This document shows, in pieces, positions 8,645 through 17,644 of a stretch of DNA of 64,000 bases. The notes under the pieces are model-generated. The model saw nothing but the letters and a program-made list of their open reading frames with translations. It was not told the origin of the DNA and made no database searches. The first letter of the stretch is position 1, and each line of letters begins with the position of its first letter. A program made the translations under genes and the position numbers. The DNA is from Aurantiochytrium sp. KH105 (lineage: Eukaryota; Sar; Bigyra; Thraustochytrida; Thraustochytriidae): positions 62,001-126,000 of the forward strand of contig BGKB01000042.1 of NCBI GenBank assembly GCA_003116975.1, read 5' to 3'.

Positions 8645-11600
8645 ATGTCACTGTTCATAGACTTTCCTGTCGCGGCGCCAGCTGTCGTGCATGAAGATGA
8701 GGCCACGGAAGGCAAGGAAGATGGCCAAGGAAAGACTTTCGATGCCATTACGACGGCCTGGTGCAAATCGGAAAGCATCTTGGCTATTGCAGGCCGAGGT
8801 CGCGGCGTTTGGTTTGCCAACGACGAGGGAGAACTCGTACAGGGTGCAGATCTCGTGCGCAGCAGTCGCAACAGCGATGCTTGCGTGCTGGATTGGCGCG
8901 TACGCAGCAAAGTTCTAGCTACTGGCTGGGACGATGGTGCCATCACGCTGTGGAACGTCAAAGACCGCATTCTCAAGGAAGATACATCGGTGCACGCCAC
9001 GGCCGTCACTGTGACATCGTGGAGCCCTGAAGGATCACGACTTTTGACGGCAGACAAACACGGATTGATGGCACTTTGGCGTACCGATCACCGCGGTCGC
9101 CTCGCGGTAGTTTGCAAAAAGGACCTCGGCAGTGGCGAGGACATTACCTGCTGCTGCTGGATGCTCACTCCGGAGTACCGCGAGGCCCAGCGCGAGCTCG
9201 CTACTCCGCCACAACAAGTCTTTCTCGGCACTAAATTCGGCAATGTATACCTTGTCAATCTCAAAGGTGAGCTTCTTTGCGCTGCACGCCTCGATGCTGG
9301 CCTGCGCAGTATGAACTGGTTTGAGGAAGAGCAAAAGCTCGTCGTTGTTACCGAGGACGCTTCGCTCATCCAGCTCAAGCCAGAAAACGCGTGCACCGAG
9401 TTGCAGGTGGCTTCCAAGTCAAAGCTTTCACTGAGCGCCTCGGCTGCGATTAGTGGCATCACAGAAGCCCAATGGACCTGCCCAGGCCTTTTGGCGACTT
9501 GTGCCACAGAACCGCACATTCGTCTGTGGGATCTTGCGAACGATTCGAGCTACTCCTTGCCGCTGCCTGTCGTCGCTGGTGACACGGACGCCCCAGGGAG
9601 CCCGCGTCCTGAGGACCTTGCCACGCACATTTCTTTCAATGCAAAAACGCGCATTCTGGCTGCAAGCACACGCCAAGGCCGTCTCGCGCTGTGGCGCTTT
9701 GTCGGTGAAGCTGCGACGCCGATTTTCGAGCATGCAAGTGATGAAAATGACGCAGCTGACGAAAAGGAAAACATTCACTCTTCGACAACAAAGTCCTCTG
9801 AGGCCCTTGCGACGCGATTTCACTTTCCCGAGACAAATCGCTCGAGTTGGGAAGCCGTGGCAACGCTGAGTGCCGTGTCTGCACCGGTCTTGTCCATTGG
9901 CTGGGGGCTCCGTGAGGGCTGTCTCGCGGTCATCATGAAGGATCGCGTGAGCATCATGAATGAAACAGTGCTGCACCGTGCTCTGCGCTGTGATGTGGCG
10001 GCCTTGCAGCTTTCAGCACAGCGCCTTCTGGTGCAGCGTGGCGCATCGCACCGCGTGGAGACGCATGTAGGTCTACGAATCAAGGGTCTTGACGTGAACG
10101 ATTCACATGCTCTCGTGTGGTCACAACGTAAAGCAGAGGTGTACGCGTTTCAGGATAATCGCATGGAGCGCATCGCAAGCTTTACCACGCGCGCCGAGGC
10201 CATGGCTCTCTACGGAGAAACTATCTTGCAGACTGAGGGCAGTCACCTTTCCGTGTGCAACCTTCAAGGCGTTTCGCGCGCCGAGGTCTCATTTTCGGAG
10301 CATGAAGGCGAACCTCGCTTCATGCACATTAACGGCAAATATCTTGCTGTCGCCACGCACAAAGGCATGTTGAAAGTTTTCGATGTCTCGCGTCGGGAGC
10401 CACGCCCCGTCGGTGGGGGCGCTTGGTTTGTTTCGTCGGCGCGTTCCAAGGGCGGCAAGCCTTTGGGCAAGCAAGTACCAATTGGCGAGATTCGGTCCAT
10501 CCGTTGCAATGCTGACGGTACTCGCGTCAGCGTGCTCTGCGATATTGTGCGGGGCCAGCATCTCCGCGAGCCCGACACGCGCATCCACGTGTGGAACCTG
10601 AACAGGGACGAGTTTCAGGCGTACGAGTTTGGCCCCACAAGGTACCCTGTGTCGCATTTTTGGGACGGCCAAGAGCCCAAGCTTCTCGCCTGCGAGGCCA
10701 AGCGTCTGCGCAAGAGCGTCAACTCTTTTGAGGAGGCATCGGATGCCAAGGTCAAGTCCTCAAAGGAGCTCAAAGGCAGCCGTCTACGCATTGTCGGAGA
10801 CGAGGACGAGGATTTGGGTGACTTGCGTCGCGGGAATAGTAGCGCTAGCCGGAGCAGCAATGCGCCCGGTGGTGCTGGTGGCAATGCAGGTGTGGATGAC
10901 GTGGCGGCGGCGGCGGCAGCGGACGAAGAAAAGAATCGGCTGCAAAAGATGAGAACCGCGCTTCGGGCTCGCAATGGCAGCGCTGAAATTGCCGAGGTCG
11001 AGGTGGTCACCCTTTTCGCAACAGAGGAACGTGTCGGTGTCATGATGCAGGACGCCTTCCCACTCGATGGCAATCTCGAGGCGCTCCTCGGCATGCGCGT
11101 TCCTCGGCTCTTCTTTATCAGCAAGCCGAGTGAGAACGGTGGCGTTCCACGCCTCAAGGGTCGCACGATGCGCGACTTTGTCGGTCTCGACCAGCGTGTG
11201 GACGATGAGACGAAGCGCGCTCTCATCGACTTTAGCTACTATCTCACCATTGGCAACATGGACGAGGCCTACCGCGCCGTCAAGCTCATTGATAACGTTT
11301 CGGTGTGGGAGAACATGGCGCACATGTGCGTTAAGACGCGGCGTCTCGACGTTGCTGAAATGTGCATGGGCAACATGGGTCACGTGCGAGGTGCGCAAGC
11401 ACTGCGTGAGAGCAAGCGTGAGCCTGAGGTCGAGGCCCGCATTGCCACAGTCGCAATTCAGCTCGGTCTTCTCGAGGACGCTGAAAGGCTCTACATTGAG
11501 TGCGGGCGGTATGATCTTCTCAATAAGATGCTTCGGCACAGCGGCCAGTGGACTAAATCGCTCGAAGTCGCCAACAGCTTTGATCGCATTCATCTCCGCG

Positions 11601-13498
11601 AGTCCCACTTTGAGTATGGTCGTCATCTCGAAAGCATGGGCGACTTTAAGGCTGCTATTGCCAACTACGAGGCTTCGGGAACGCACCGCAAACAGGTTCC
11701 ACGCATGCTCTTTGAAGCGGAGCGTCTTGATGAGCTCGAATCTTATATCCAAACGCAGTGCGACGAAGAGCTTACAAAATGGTGGGGCCACTACTGCGAG
11801 AGCCTTGGCGAGTACGACCGCTCGATCCGTGTCTACCAGCGTGCATCCGACGACCTCTCCCTTGTACGAGTGCACTGCGTCATGGAGAATTTCAAGGCTG
11901 CCGCTGAAATCGCGCTCAACAGCACCAATCTTGCGGCCTCGTACCACCTCGCGCGCCAATGCGAGCAGCGCGGGGAGATCAATGAGGCAATTCAGTTTTA
12001 CTCTCGCGCGGGGCGTTACAACCATGCTGTGCGCCTCGCCAAGGAGCGCGGACTCAATGCGGACATTGTTAACTTGGCCTTGCGCGCCTCGAAGACCACA
12101 ATGGTGGAGGCCGCGCGATACCTTGAGGCCAAGGGTTTCAACGAAGATGCTGTGGTTCTCTACCAAAAGGGCGGCAACGTGCCTCGTGCGCTCGATCTCT
12201 GTTTTCGCTCGCAGCTCTTTGATCAACTCACGTCTATTGCAGACAGCCTGACGCTGCGCAAGCCTTCAGCGCGCCCGGACTCGGGTTCGCGATCGCGCCC
12301 TGGGTCCGCAATGCGAAGCCAAAGCATCGACAGGGGCCAAGGTCTGCATCGCGAGCGGCCCGAGAGCGCCACAAGTCAAAGCCGCGAAGAGTATGAGCAG
12401 GACACCACGGAGTCGTCGCCGGAGATCCTCACGCGCTGCGCCGAGTTTTTCATTGAACATCGCAAGTTTGACAAGGCCGTGCATCTTTACATCACTGCTG
12501 GCGACTTTGAGACGGCGATTGAACTTTGTTTTCACCAAAAGGTGCACATTTCCGAAGACATGGCCGAGTCCATGACGCTGGACAAGCTGTCGGTTGCTCC
12601 AAAGTCAGGTAACAAGAAGCAGACGCCGCGCGAGCTGGCCCGGATCAAGGAGCAAAACGAGCGCCGTCAGCGACTTCTTGAGAGCATTGCCAAGTGCTGC
12701 AAGAAGCAAGGCTCATATCATCTTGCCACGAAAAAGTACACGCAGGCTGGAGATCGTCTCCGTGCGATGAAGTGCCTGCTACGTTCCGGTAATACGGAGA
12801 AGATCATTCTGTATGCAAGTGTGTCCCGCAACCGCGAGATTTACATTCTCGCCGCCAACTATCTGCAGAATCTCGACTGGCGCAATGATGCGGAGATCAT
12901 GAAGGCAATCATCAGCTACTACTCCAAGGCCAAAGCATACCAGCAGCTCGCCGGATTCTACGAAGCTTGCGCTCAAATGGAGGTTGACGAGTACCGTGAC
13001 TACGACAAGTCTCTTGGCGCACTCAAGGAGGCTGTCAAAGCACTCGGCAAGGAGAGGGATAGCGAGTTGAAAGAGGAAATGCTTGCCTCTCTGCAGCAAC
13101 GTGTTTCCCTTGTGGAGCGTTTTGTACACGCGCGTACGCTCGTTGTGAGCGACCCTGATGAGGCTGATCGCATTTGCAACGCGCTCTTGGCTCATCCAGA
13201 GGTCAACACAGCTGTGCGCGCGGGAGACATTTTCGCGCTGCTCGTCGAGTTCCATGTTGGGAACCGCGACTTTGACGACGCGCATCGCCTCATCGAGAAC
13301 ATGAAGGCACGTAACATTGCGGTGGCGCCATACATTGAGGCGCCTCTTCTGGAGCAGATTGCTCGAGCTGCTGGCGTTGACTCCCTCATTGACGACGATG
13401 GACCGCGCGTTGGCAAGGGTAGTGCAGGTCTCGGTGTTGACTCGGGCGACGAGATTGACGACGAGATTGAGGAGGACCTGGATTGGGGTCATAAGTGA
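8645..13498 (+). CDS. IFT140: Intraflagellar transport protein 140 (IFT-A subunit)
   Basis: 1617 residues in one exon (human about 1460). IFT140 is a core subunit of the IFT-A complex, which carries cargo and drives retrograde transport in cilia and flagella. The N-terminal half (about 1-650) is WD40-type, with strands such as 'ACVLDWRVRSKVLATGWDDG', 'TVTSWSPEGSRLLTADKHG' and 'IRLWDLAND', fitting the paired beta-propellers of the family. From about residue 860 to 1560 the protein is an alpha-solenoid of TPR-like repeats (LEDAERLYIECGRYDLLNKM, INEAIQFYSRAGRYNHAVRLA, FDKAVHLYITAGDFETAIEL). Two low-complexity inserts, Ser/Asn/Ala-rich near 720-760 and Ser/Arg-rich near 1205-1255, account for the extra length. 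The acidic tail ends DEIEEDLDWG. The ATG context is good (AAGAATGTC). Converges with MTD1. Confidence 0.93.
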   Translation: MSLFIDFPVAAPAVVHEDEATEGKEDGQGKTFDAITTAWCKSESILAIAGRGRGVWFANDEGELVQGADLVRSSRNSDACVLDWRVRSKVLATGWDDGAITLWNVKDRILKEDTSVHATAVTVTSWSPEGSRLLTADKHGLMALWRTDHRGRLAVVCKKDLGSGEDITCCCWMLTPEYREAQRELATPPQQVFLGTKFGNVYLVNLKGELLCAARLDAGLRSMNWFEEEQKLVVVTEDASLIQLKPENACTELQVASKSKLSLSASAAISGITEAQWTCPGLLATCATEPHIRLWDLANDSSYSLPLPVVAGDTDAPGSPRPEDLATHISFNAKTRILAASTRQGRLALWRFVGEAATPIFEHASDENDAADEKENIHSSTTKSSEALATRFHFPETNRSSWEAVATLSAVSAPVLSIGWGLREGCLAVIMKDRVSIMNETVLHRALRCDVAALQLSAQRLLVQRGASHRVETHVGLRIKGLDVNDSHALVWSQRKAEVYAFQDNRMERIASFTTRAEAMALYGETILQTEGSHLSVCNLQGVSRAEVSFSEHEGEPRFMHINGKYLAVATHKGMLKVFDVSRREPRPVGGGAWFVSSARSKGGKPLGKQVPIGEIRSIRCNADGTRVSVLCDIVRGQHLREPDTRIHVWNLNRDEFQAYEFGPTRYPVSHFWDGQEPKLLACEAKRLRKSVNSFEEASDAKVKSSKELKGSRLRIVGDEDEDLGDLRRGNSSASRSSNAPGGAGGNAGVDDVAAAAAADEEKNRLQKMRTALRARNGSAEIAEVEVVTLFATEERVGVMMQDAFPLDGNLEALLGMRVPRLFFISKPSENGGVPRLKGRTMRDFVGLDQRVDDETKRALIDFSYYLTIGNMDEAYRAVKLIDNVSVWENMAHMCVKTRRLDVAEMCMGNMGHVRGAQALRESKREPEVEARIATVAIQLGLLEDAERLYIECGRYDLLNKMLRHSGQWTKSLEVANSFDRIHLRESHFEYGRHLESMGDFKAAIANYEASGTHRKQVPRMLFEAERLDELESYIQTQCDEELTKWWGHYCESLGEYDRSIRVYQRASDDLSLVRVHCVMENFKAAAEIALNSTNLAASYHLARQCEQRGEINEAIQFYSRAGRYNHAVRLAKERGLNADIVNLALRASKTTMVEAARYLEAKGFNEDAVVLYQKGGNVPRALDLCFRSQLFDQLTSIADSLTLRKPSARPDSGSRSRPGSAMRSQSIDRGQGLHRERPESATSQSREEYEQDTTESSPEILTRCAEFFIEHRKFDKAVHLYITAGDFETAIELCFHQKVHISEDMAESMTLDKLSVAPKSGNKKQTPRELARIKEQNERRQRLLESIAKCCKKQGSYHLATKKYTQAGDRLRAMKCLLRSGNTEKIILYASVSRNREIYILAANYLQNLDWRNDAEIMKAIISYYSKAKAYQQLAGFYEACAQMEVDEYRDYDKSLGALKEAVKALGKERDSELKEEMLASLQQRVSLVERFVHARTLVVSDPDEADRICNALLAHPEVNTAVRAGDIFALLVEFHVGNRDFDDAHRLIENMKARNIAVAPYIEAPLLEQIARAAGVDSLIDDDGPRVGKGSAGLGVDSGDEIDDEIEEDLDWGHK

Positions 13499-13951
13499 AC
13501 GGACAAAATGTAGCAGACGATCGCCCGCGCCTGTATTCTCCCTTCCTGCGCGTCCCGTATGCAGACGCGGGCGCATAAGTCGATAAAACTTGCATTCACA
13601 TGAGCTTTCGTTTACGTTCTTTTTGCCACTCTCTTTGTTTGTTCAAGTTCCTTGGTTGGTCGGTTGCTCTTCTTTCATCACTCAATTCGTGCAGCAACAG
13701 GTTGAACGTATCGTTTTGGAAAAAAGAAAAAAAGAAAGAAAAGGTATGGTGGACGAGTCGGTCAAAAGAAGGCAAAATGGAGAAAAAGAAAGGAAAAGAT
13801 CTCACATCAGAGTGGGATTGAATTGAACTGAATTGAATTGATTTGATTTGCTTGGTGTGATTTGATTTGGATTGGTTTGGTTTGGATTGGATTGATCTGG
13901 GTAGAGGAAAAGGAGAGAGAAATTCGAGCAATTCGTCCACGACGTGAACAT
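13499..13951. other. Convergent 3' spacer with degenerate TTGA(A/T)/TTGG repeat
   Basis: 453 bp between the stop codons of IFT140 and MTD1. It contains an A-rich tract (13718-13745) and, at about 13816-13899, a degenerate tract of 4-6-base TTGAA/TTGAT/TTGGT units. No coding signal seen. Confidence 0.6.
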
Positions 13952-14956
13952 CTAGACGTTGACGACCCGGCCTCCAGCCTCGACAACCTTGACGTTGGAG
14001 TCCGGAAGGTGGAAGTTGTTGATGAGACGGATCAAGTTGCGCTCGAGCATGGCCACAGTGACCTTGCCGACCAGTGGCACGTAACGTACGCCGGAGATCT
14101 GAAGAAGTGCCTCCTCGTCAACATTCTTGAAGTGAGAGACGTTGAGAACAACCGTGCCTGGCTGGACCCACTCGGAGGGAAGCTTGTAGTTCTCGGAGGG
14201 CACACCGGTGACAATGACTCGCGACATTTTGCAGGCCTCCTCGACGGTCACTTCGGTGGGCAGCATCTTGGCCCGACGCATGAGATAGATGGAGTCGATG
14301 TCGACGCTGTAGACGTCGGCGCCATCGTTGGCAAGCATGGCACCGAGAGGGCGACCAACGATCTCGCTGCGGTTGATAATGGTCACCGTCTGCCCAGACA
14401 TGCGGTCACCCAGAGGGAGGGCCTCGTCGTAGACCTTGAGGTATTCGAGGATCTTGACGAGCGCGAGCGGGGTGCAAGGCAGGAGGCACTTCTTGTCCGA
14501 TGGCTCCCCGGAGATCATGGGCAGCTGTCGTACGTTATGGTACAGGTTGTGCCGGTACGTGTAGCAGAGACCCTCGACGTCTTTCTCGACGGCCACGAGG
14601 TCGCGCAGGTGGTCGTCCATGCGTCCGCCGTAGAACGATGGGACGGCGCCGAAGCAAGGGTAGTAGATCATGATGCCGTGCACCTTGGGGTCCTCGTTGG
14701 CTTCCTGAACCTTGGCCTCGAGGTCGAGCGGCTTGCATTCGCGCAGCTCGAACTCGATGCCGTCCTTGCGGCAGGACTTGCCAGTCCACTCGGCGTACCG
14801 CTTGCTGGCCACATCCTCACTGGCAAGGAAGCCCACCAGCAGCGGCTTGACCTCTGCAGGCATGGCCTGCACGAGCCGCTGCGTCTCCTGCCGGAACGGC
14901 TCGGCGACCTCGGTCGCGTTGACCTTGCGCGCCGCGTCGTCTCCGGTCGAGGCCAT
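13952..14956 (-). CDS. MTD1: Methylenetetrahydrofolate dehydrogenase, NAD-dependent (yeast MTD1 type)
   Basis: 334 residues from the ATG at 14956, close to the roughly 320 of yeast Mtd1. The family oxidises 5,10-methylene-THF to 5,10-methenyl-THF with NAD+, without the cyclohydrolase partner activity of FolD/MTHFD1. Shared blocks include 'LLVGFLASEDVASKRYAEWT', 'HGIMIYYPCFG', 'EKDVEGLCYTYRHNLYHNVR', 'LPCTPLALVKILEYLKVY', the dinucleotide-binding 'INRSEIVGRPLGAMLANDG' and 'VIVTGVPSENYKLPSEW'. The frame stays open upstream with in-frame ATGs at 15127 and 15238, which would add 57 or 94 Arg/Ser-rich residues almost free of acidic side chains. That could be a mitochondrial targeting extension or translated leader. 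I chose 14956 because the family homology begins just after it. Confidence 0.92.
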   Translation of the reverse strand: MASTGDDAARKVNATEVAEPFRQETQRLVQAMPAEVKPLLVGFLASEDVASKRYAEWTGKSCRKDGIEFELRECKPLDLEAKVQEANEDPKVHGIMIYYPCFGAVPSFYGGRMDDHLRDLVAVEKDVEGLCYTYRHNLYHNVRQLPMISGEPSDKKCLLPCTPLALVKILEYLKVYDEALPLGDRMSGQTVTIINRSEIVGRPLGAMLANDGADVYSVDIDSIYLMRRAKMLPTEVTVEEACKMSRVIVTGVPSENYKLPSEWVQPGTVVLNVSHFKNVDEEALLQISGVRYVPLVGKVTVAMLERNLIRLINNFHLPDSNVKVVEAGGRVVNV

Positions 14957-15191
14957 CTTGCTCGGTTCGCCTTGGCCCGGCCTGGCTGCTCTGCTGCTGC
15001 TGCTGCTGCGGCTGCTGCTCGCCTGCTGCCGGGGCCTGGGTCCGCGCCGCGCGTCGCGTCTGCTCGCCACCTTCCCGCGCAGGGCGCTCCGCGTCCACCG
15101 CACGCAAGCAGGTCTGCAGGCGAGCATGCAGCGAACCGGTAATGACTGGAATGCGCTCCTGCCGCTGCTGTGCTGCGCTACATTGGCTACA

Positions 15192-15417
15192 GCTAGCGAG
15201 CCGGAGCCAGCATAGCTAGCTAGCAAGCTAGCGAGCATCTAACCCCTCTCTCTGCCTCCCTCCCTGTCCCTCCTTCCTTCCTGCAGCTGCCGCCATCGCT
15301 GCCTGCATCGCTGCCTGCATCGCTGCCTGCATCGCATCCTCCACGCGCGAGCACGCACCGCGAGCGAGCGAGCGAGCTTGCCTGCTAGCTAGCTAGCGGC
15401 TGGCTAGCGAGCTAGCT
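15192..15417. repeat. Two clusters of overlapping GCTAGC palindromes flanking a 12-mer tandem repeat
   Basis: The six-base palindrome GCTAGC recurs in overlapping chains (GCTAGCTAGC) at 15192-15237 and again at 15364-15417. Between them lies a CT-rich stretch and the unit CATCGCTGCCTG repeated three times plus a partial copy (15294-15336). The two clusters are partly complementary and could pair as a hairpin or cruciform. Confidence 0.75.
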
Positions 15418-16794
15418 CCGCGAGGCAGCTGCGGAGGGAGAGAGATGACGCTGCCGCGCCTCGCTGACGCCGCTCGCGGGAGGCAGAGGCAGCGGCAGAA
15501 GCGAAGCGGCCGCGTCGTGGGTCGATTCCACGCGGTCGTTCGAGGCGCGGCCGCCACTCGTCCACCCATTCATTCATTCGTTCATTCATTTGTTGGTACG
15601 TTTGTCACAGTGTGGTTGCTGGTTGGGCTCATGCAGTGCACGAGAGCCTTCACTCATCCATTCATTCGTCCATTCATTCGTTCATGGATCCTTTCGTTCA
15701 TTCCTCCTTCATTCGTTCATTGATCCATGCAGATGCTCGCGTTCGTTCATGCATAGTAGCCGCGCTCGTCCCATCCGTTCGCGCGTCCCGGCGCGTTCTG
15801 GCAACGCGCAGCAGGCAGCTCGCGCAAGACCGCGGGCCCGCCGCTGCCGAGAACCGCGCCGCGAGCCCAATTCCGGGCAGGAACCGGGCGGAGCGGAGCC
15901 CAGCACAGCACAGCACAGCCAGGTATAGTAGTACTAGGCCTCCTAGCAGCAAGCAGGGGCGAGGCTTGTAACGTAACGCTGGCCGGCGCACGGTGCGCCC
16001 GAGAGCGCTCTTGGCCGCAAGACGGACGGCGCTGCCGGCGAGGCCGGGAGAGAAGAGGAGCTGGCTGTGCTGCTGGGCAAGCGAGCTCGGGCCGCCTGGG
16101 CCGCGCGTCGCGGTCGCCGTCGGCAACTTGCAGTTGACTGTGCATGCATCTTGCGCGATGGAAGCGGGGTTGAGGAAGCAAGCAGGAATGACTGGCCGCG
16201 AGCGGAGCGAGACGTCTGAGGCGCCTCCGCTCCAGGATTGGATAGGACACAGTGTGCAGTGGCAGCGGCGATGGCAGCGATGGCAGCGATAGCAGCAGCA
16301 GCTGCAGCAGCAACAGCAGGTGATGTGGTAGAAGGCATCGAGGAGGCGTCTCGCGACTGCGAGCTGCAGCTGCCCTTTATTAACAACAGTAATGGGGGGT
16401 CAGAACGTTGTGCCCTCGCTCGCCCTCGAAGACCCGCGAGAGAGGAAGGACATTCATAGGCTTGATGTGAATTCTGAAAAGCAAGAAACGAGCCCGCCCT
16501 CAAGATCTGCCTGCCTGGTCGATTGTTAGGGCGTGAGTGCACAAGGTGCAAAAAAGATTTCGAACCAACCAAGACAAGAGTCATCGTTGATGAAACCGAA
16601 AAAGCGGTTTCACATAAACACTGTAGTAGGGACGATTTTCAACCGTTATTATACTAGTCGTCCCAAGTCAAATGATGAGACACGGACCTTTGGCAGGTTG
16701 AGCACGAGAGCTTGAAGCAAGGCCAACGGTCTTTTCATTATAATCTCTCTCAGGGTTTGCCAGTGGCTGGAAGAGGTTCAGGCAACCTGAAGGC

Positions 16795-16896
16795 AGGGCA
16801 AGACAAGGCAAGGCAAGGCAAGGCAAGGCACGGCAAGGCGAAGGACCCCTCCGCCTTCTCCTTCTCCTTCGAAGGAAAGAAAGAAAGAAAGAAAGA
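16795..16896. repeat. (CAAGG)n and (GAAA)n tracts in the EF-hand gene leader
   Basis: Pentanucleotide CAAGG/CAAGA units run from 16795 to 16842. A GAAA tetranucleotide run covers 16871-16896. Both lie within 170 bp upstream of the ATG at 16963. Confidence 0.85.
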
Positions 16897-16962
16897 GTTA
16901 AAGCGGAGAAGGACAGGCGCGGACGGCGCGTCTACGACGCGACACGACGCGGTGGGGAGAGA

Positions 16963-17427
16963 ATGTCGATCAACGTGCACGAGGTGCTGACGGAGGAGGA
17001 GATCGAGGACTGCCACAAGGCCTTCATCCAGTTTGACGCAGACGGAAGCGGCACCATCGAGTCATGGGAGCTCAAAGGCATCCTTGAGGCCTTGGGCCAA
17101 AAGCCGAGCGATCAGGAAATCCTGCACATGATCAGCGAGGTCGATGACAATGACTCGAACAGTATCGAGTTTAGCGAGTTTCTCATCGTCATGGCTCGCC
17201 AAAAGCTAGAAAACAACGACACCGGCAAAGAACGCGACATCTTTGACGCATGGGTCGCCGTCGGAGGTGGTGCCGACCTGAGTGGGTTCGTTGACGCAGA
17301 AAAGCTCATCAAAATCATCAAGCATGACTTTTGCCTCAATATTGACATCGAAACCATGATCAAAGAGATGGACACCTCTGGTGACGGACGCGTTGACTAC
17401 GAAGAGTTCGTGGCCCTATTCAAGTAG
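16963..17427 (+). CDS. Calmodulin/centrin-family EF-hand protein
   Basis: 154 residues, four EF-hand positions. Loop 1 (DADGSGTIESWE), loop 2 (DDNDSNSIEFSE) and loop 4 (DTSGDGRVDYEE) keep the Asp/Asn/Ser ligands and the closing Glu, so they should bind Ca2+. Position 3 (around 'VGGGADLSGFVDAEKL') has lost its ligands and carries a small insertion, so it is probably structural. The spacing is that of calmodulin. The divergent third hand and weak overall match argue against true calmodulin or centrin. An axonemal dynein regulatory light chain or similar flagellar calcium sensor is possible given the neighbouring flagellar genes, but this is inference. The 3' spacer (17428-17644) contains AATAAA at 17593-17598, a plausible poly(A) signal, before the convergent midasin stop. 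Confidence 0.85.
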   Translation: MSINVHEVLTEEEIEDCHKAFIQFDADGSGTIESWELKGILEALGQKPSDQEILHMISEVDDNDSNSIEFSEFLIVMARQKLENNDTGKERDIFDAWVAVGGGADLSGFVDAEKLIKIIKHDFCLNIDIETMIKEMDTSGDGRVDYEEFVALFK

Positions 17428-17644
17428 ATGTAAAGCCACCTTTGTCACACGAAACCTGCCGAGGCTGACCTAGACAATACACAAATCATCATGTTATTCG
17501 CTGTTCTGCTTATTATTAAAGTATACGCGCAACGTCGTCGCGCTATCCATAGTCCTGGTGCATCAAACCGGGCTACAGCCATGCTGTCGTCGAATAAAGC
17601 ATTCAAGAGCATCCAAAAGGATCGCTCGCATCCACACCTCGCAA

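Larger units (their letters stand above)
14957..16962. promoter_or_regulatory. Repeat-rich divergent spacer between MTD1 and the EF-hand gene
   Basis: About 2 kb separating two divergent starts. It is a patchwork of simple repeats: GCTAGC palindrome clusters (15192-15237 and 15364-15417), a dodecamer tandem repeat (15294-15336), CATT-type tetranucleotides (about 15566-15735), CAAGG pentamers (16795-16842) and GAAA tetramers (16871-16896). Open frames here have no domain content. Confidence 0.55.

Noticed and set aside
10784-12226. 480-codon minus-strand frame
   Set aside because: Antisense shadow inside IFT140, whose plus-strand frame has clear family homology.
13862-15142. 426-codon plus-strand frame
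   Set aside because: Antisense shadow of MTD1; Val/Asp/His-rich composition typical of reversed codons.
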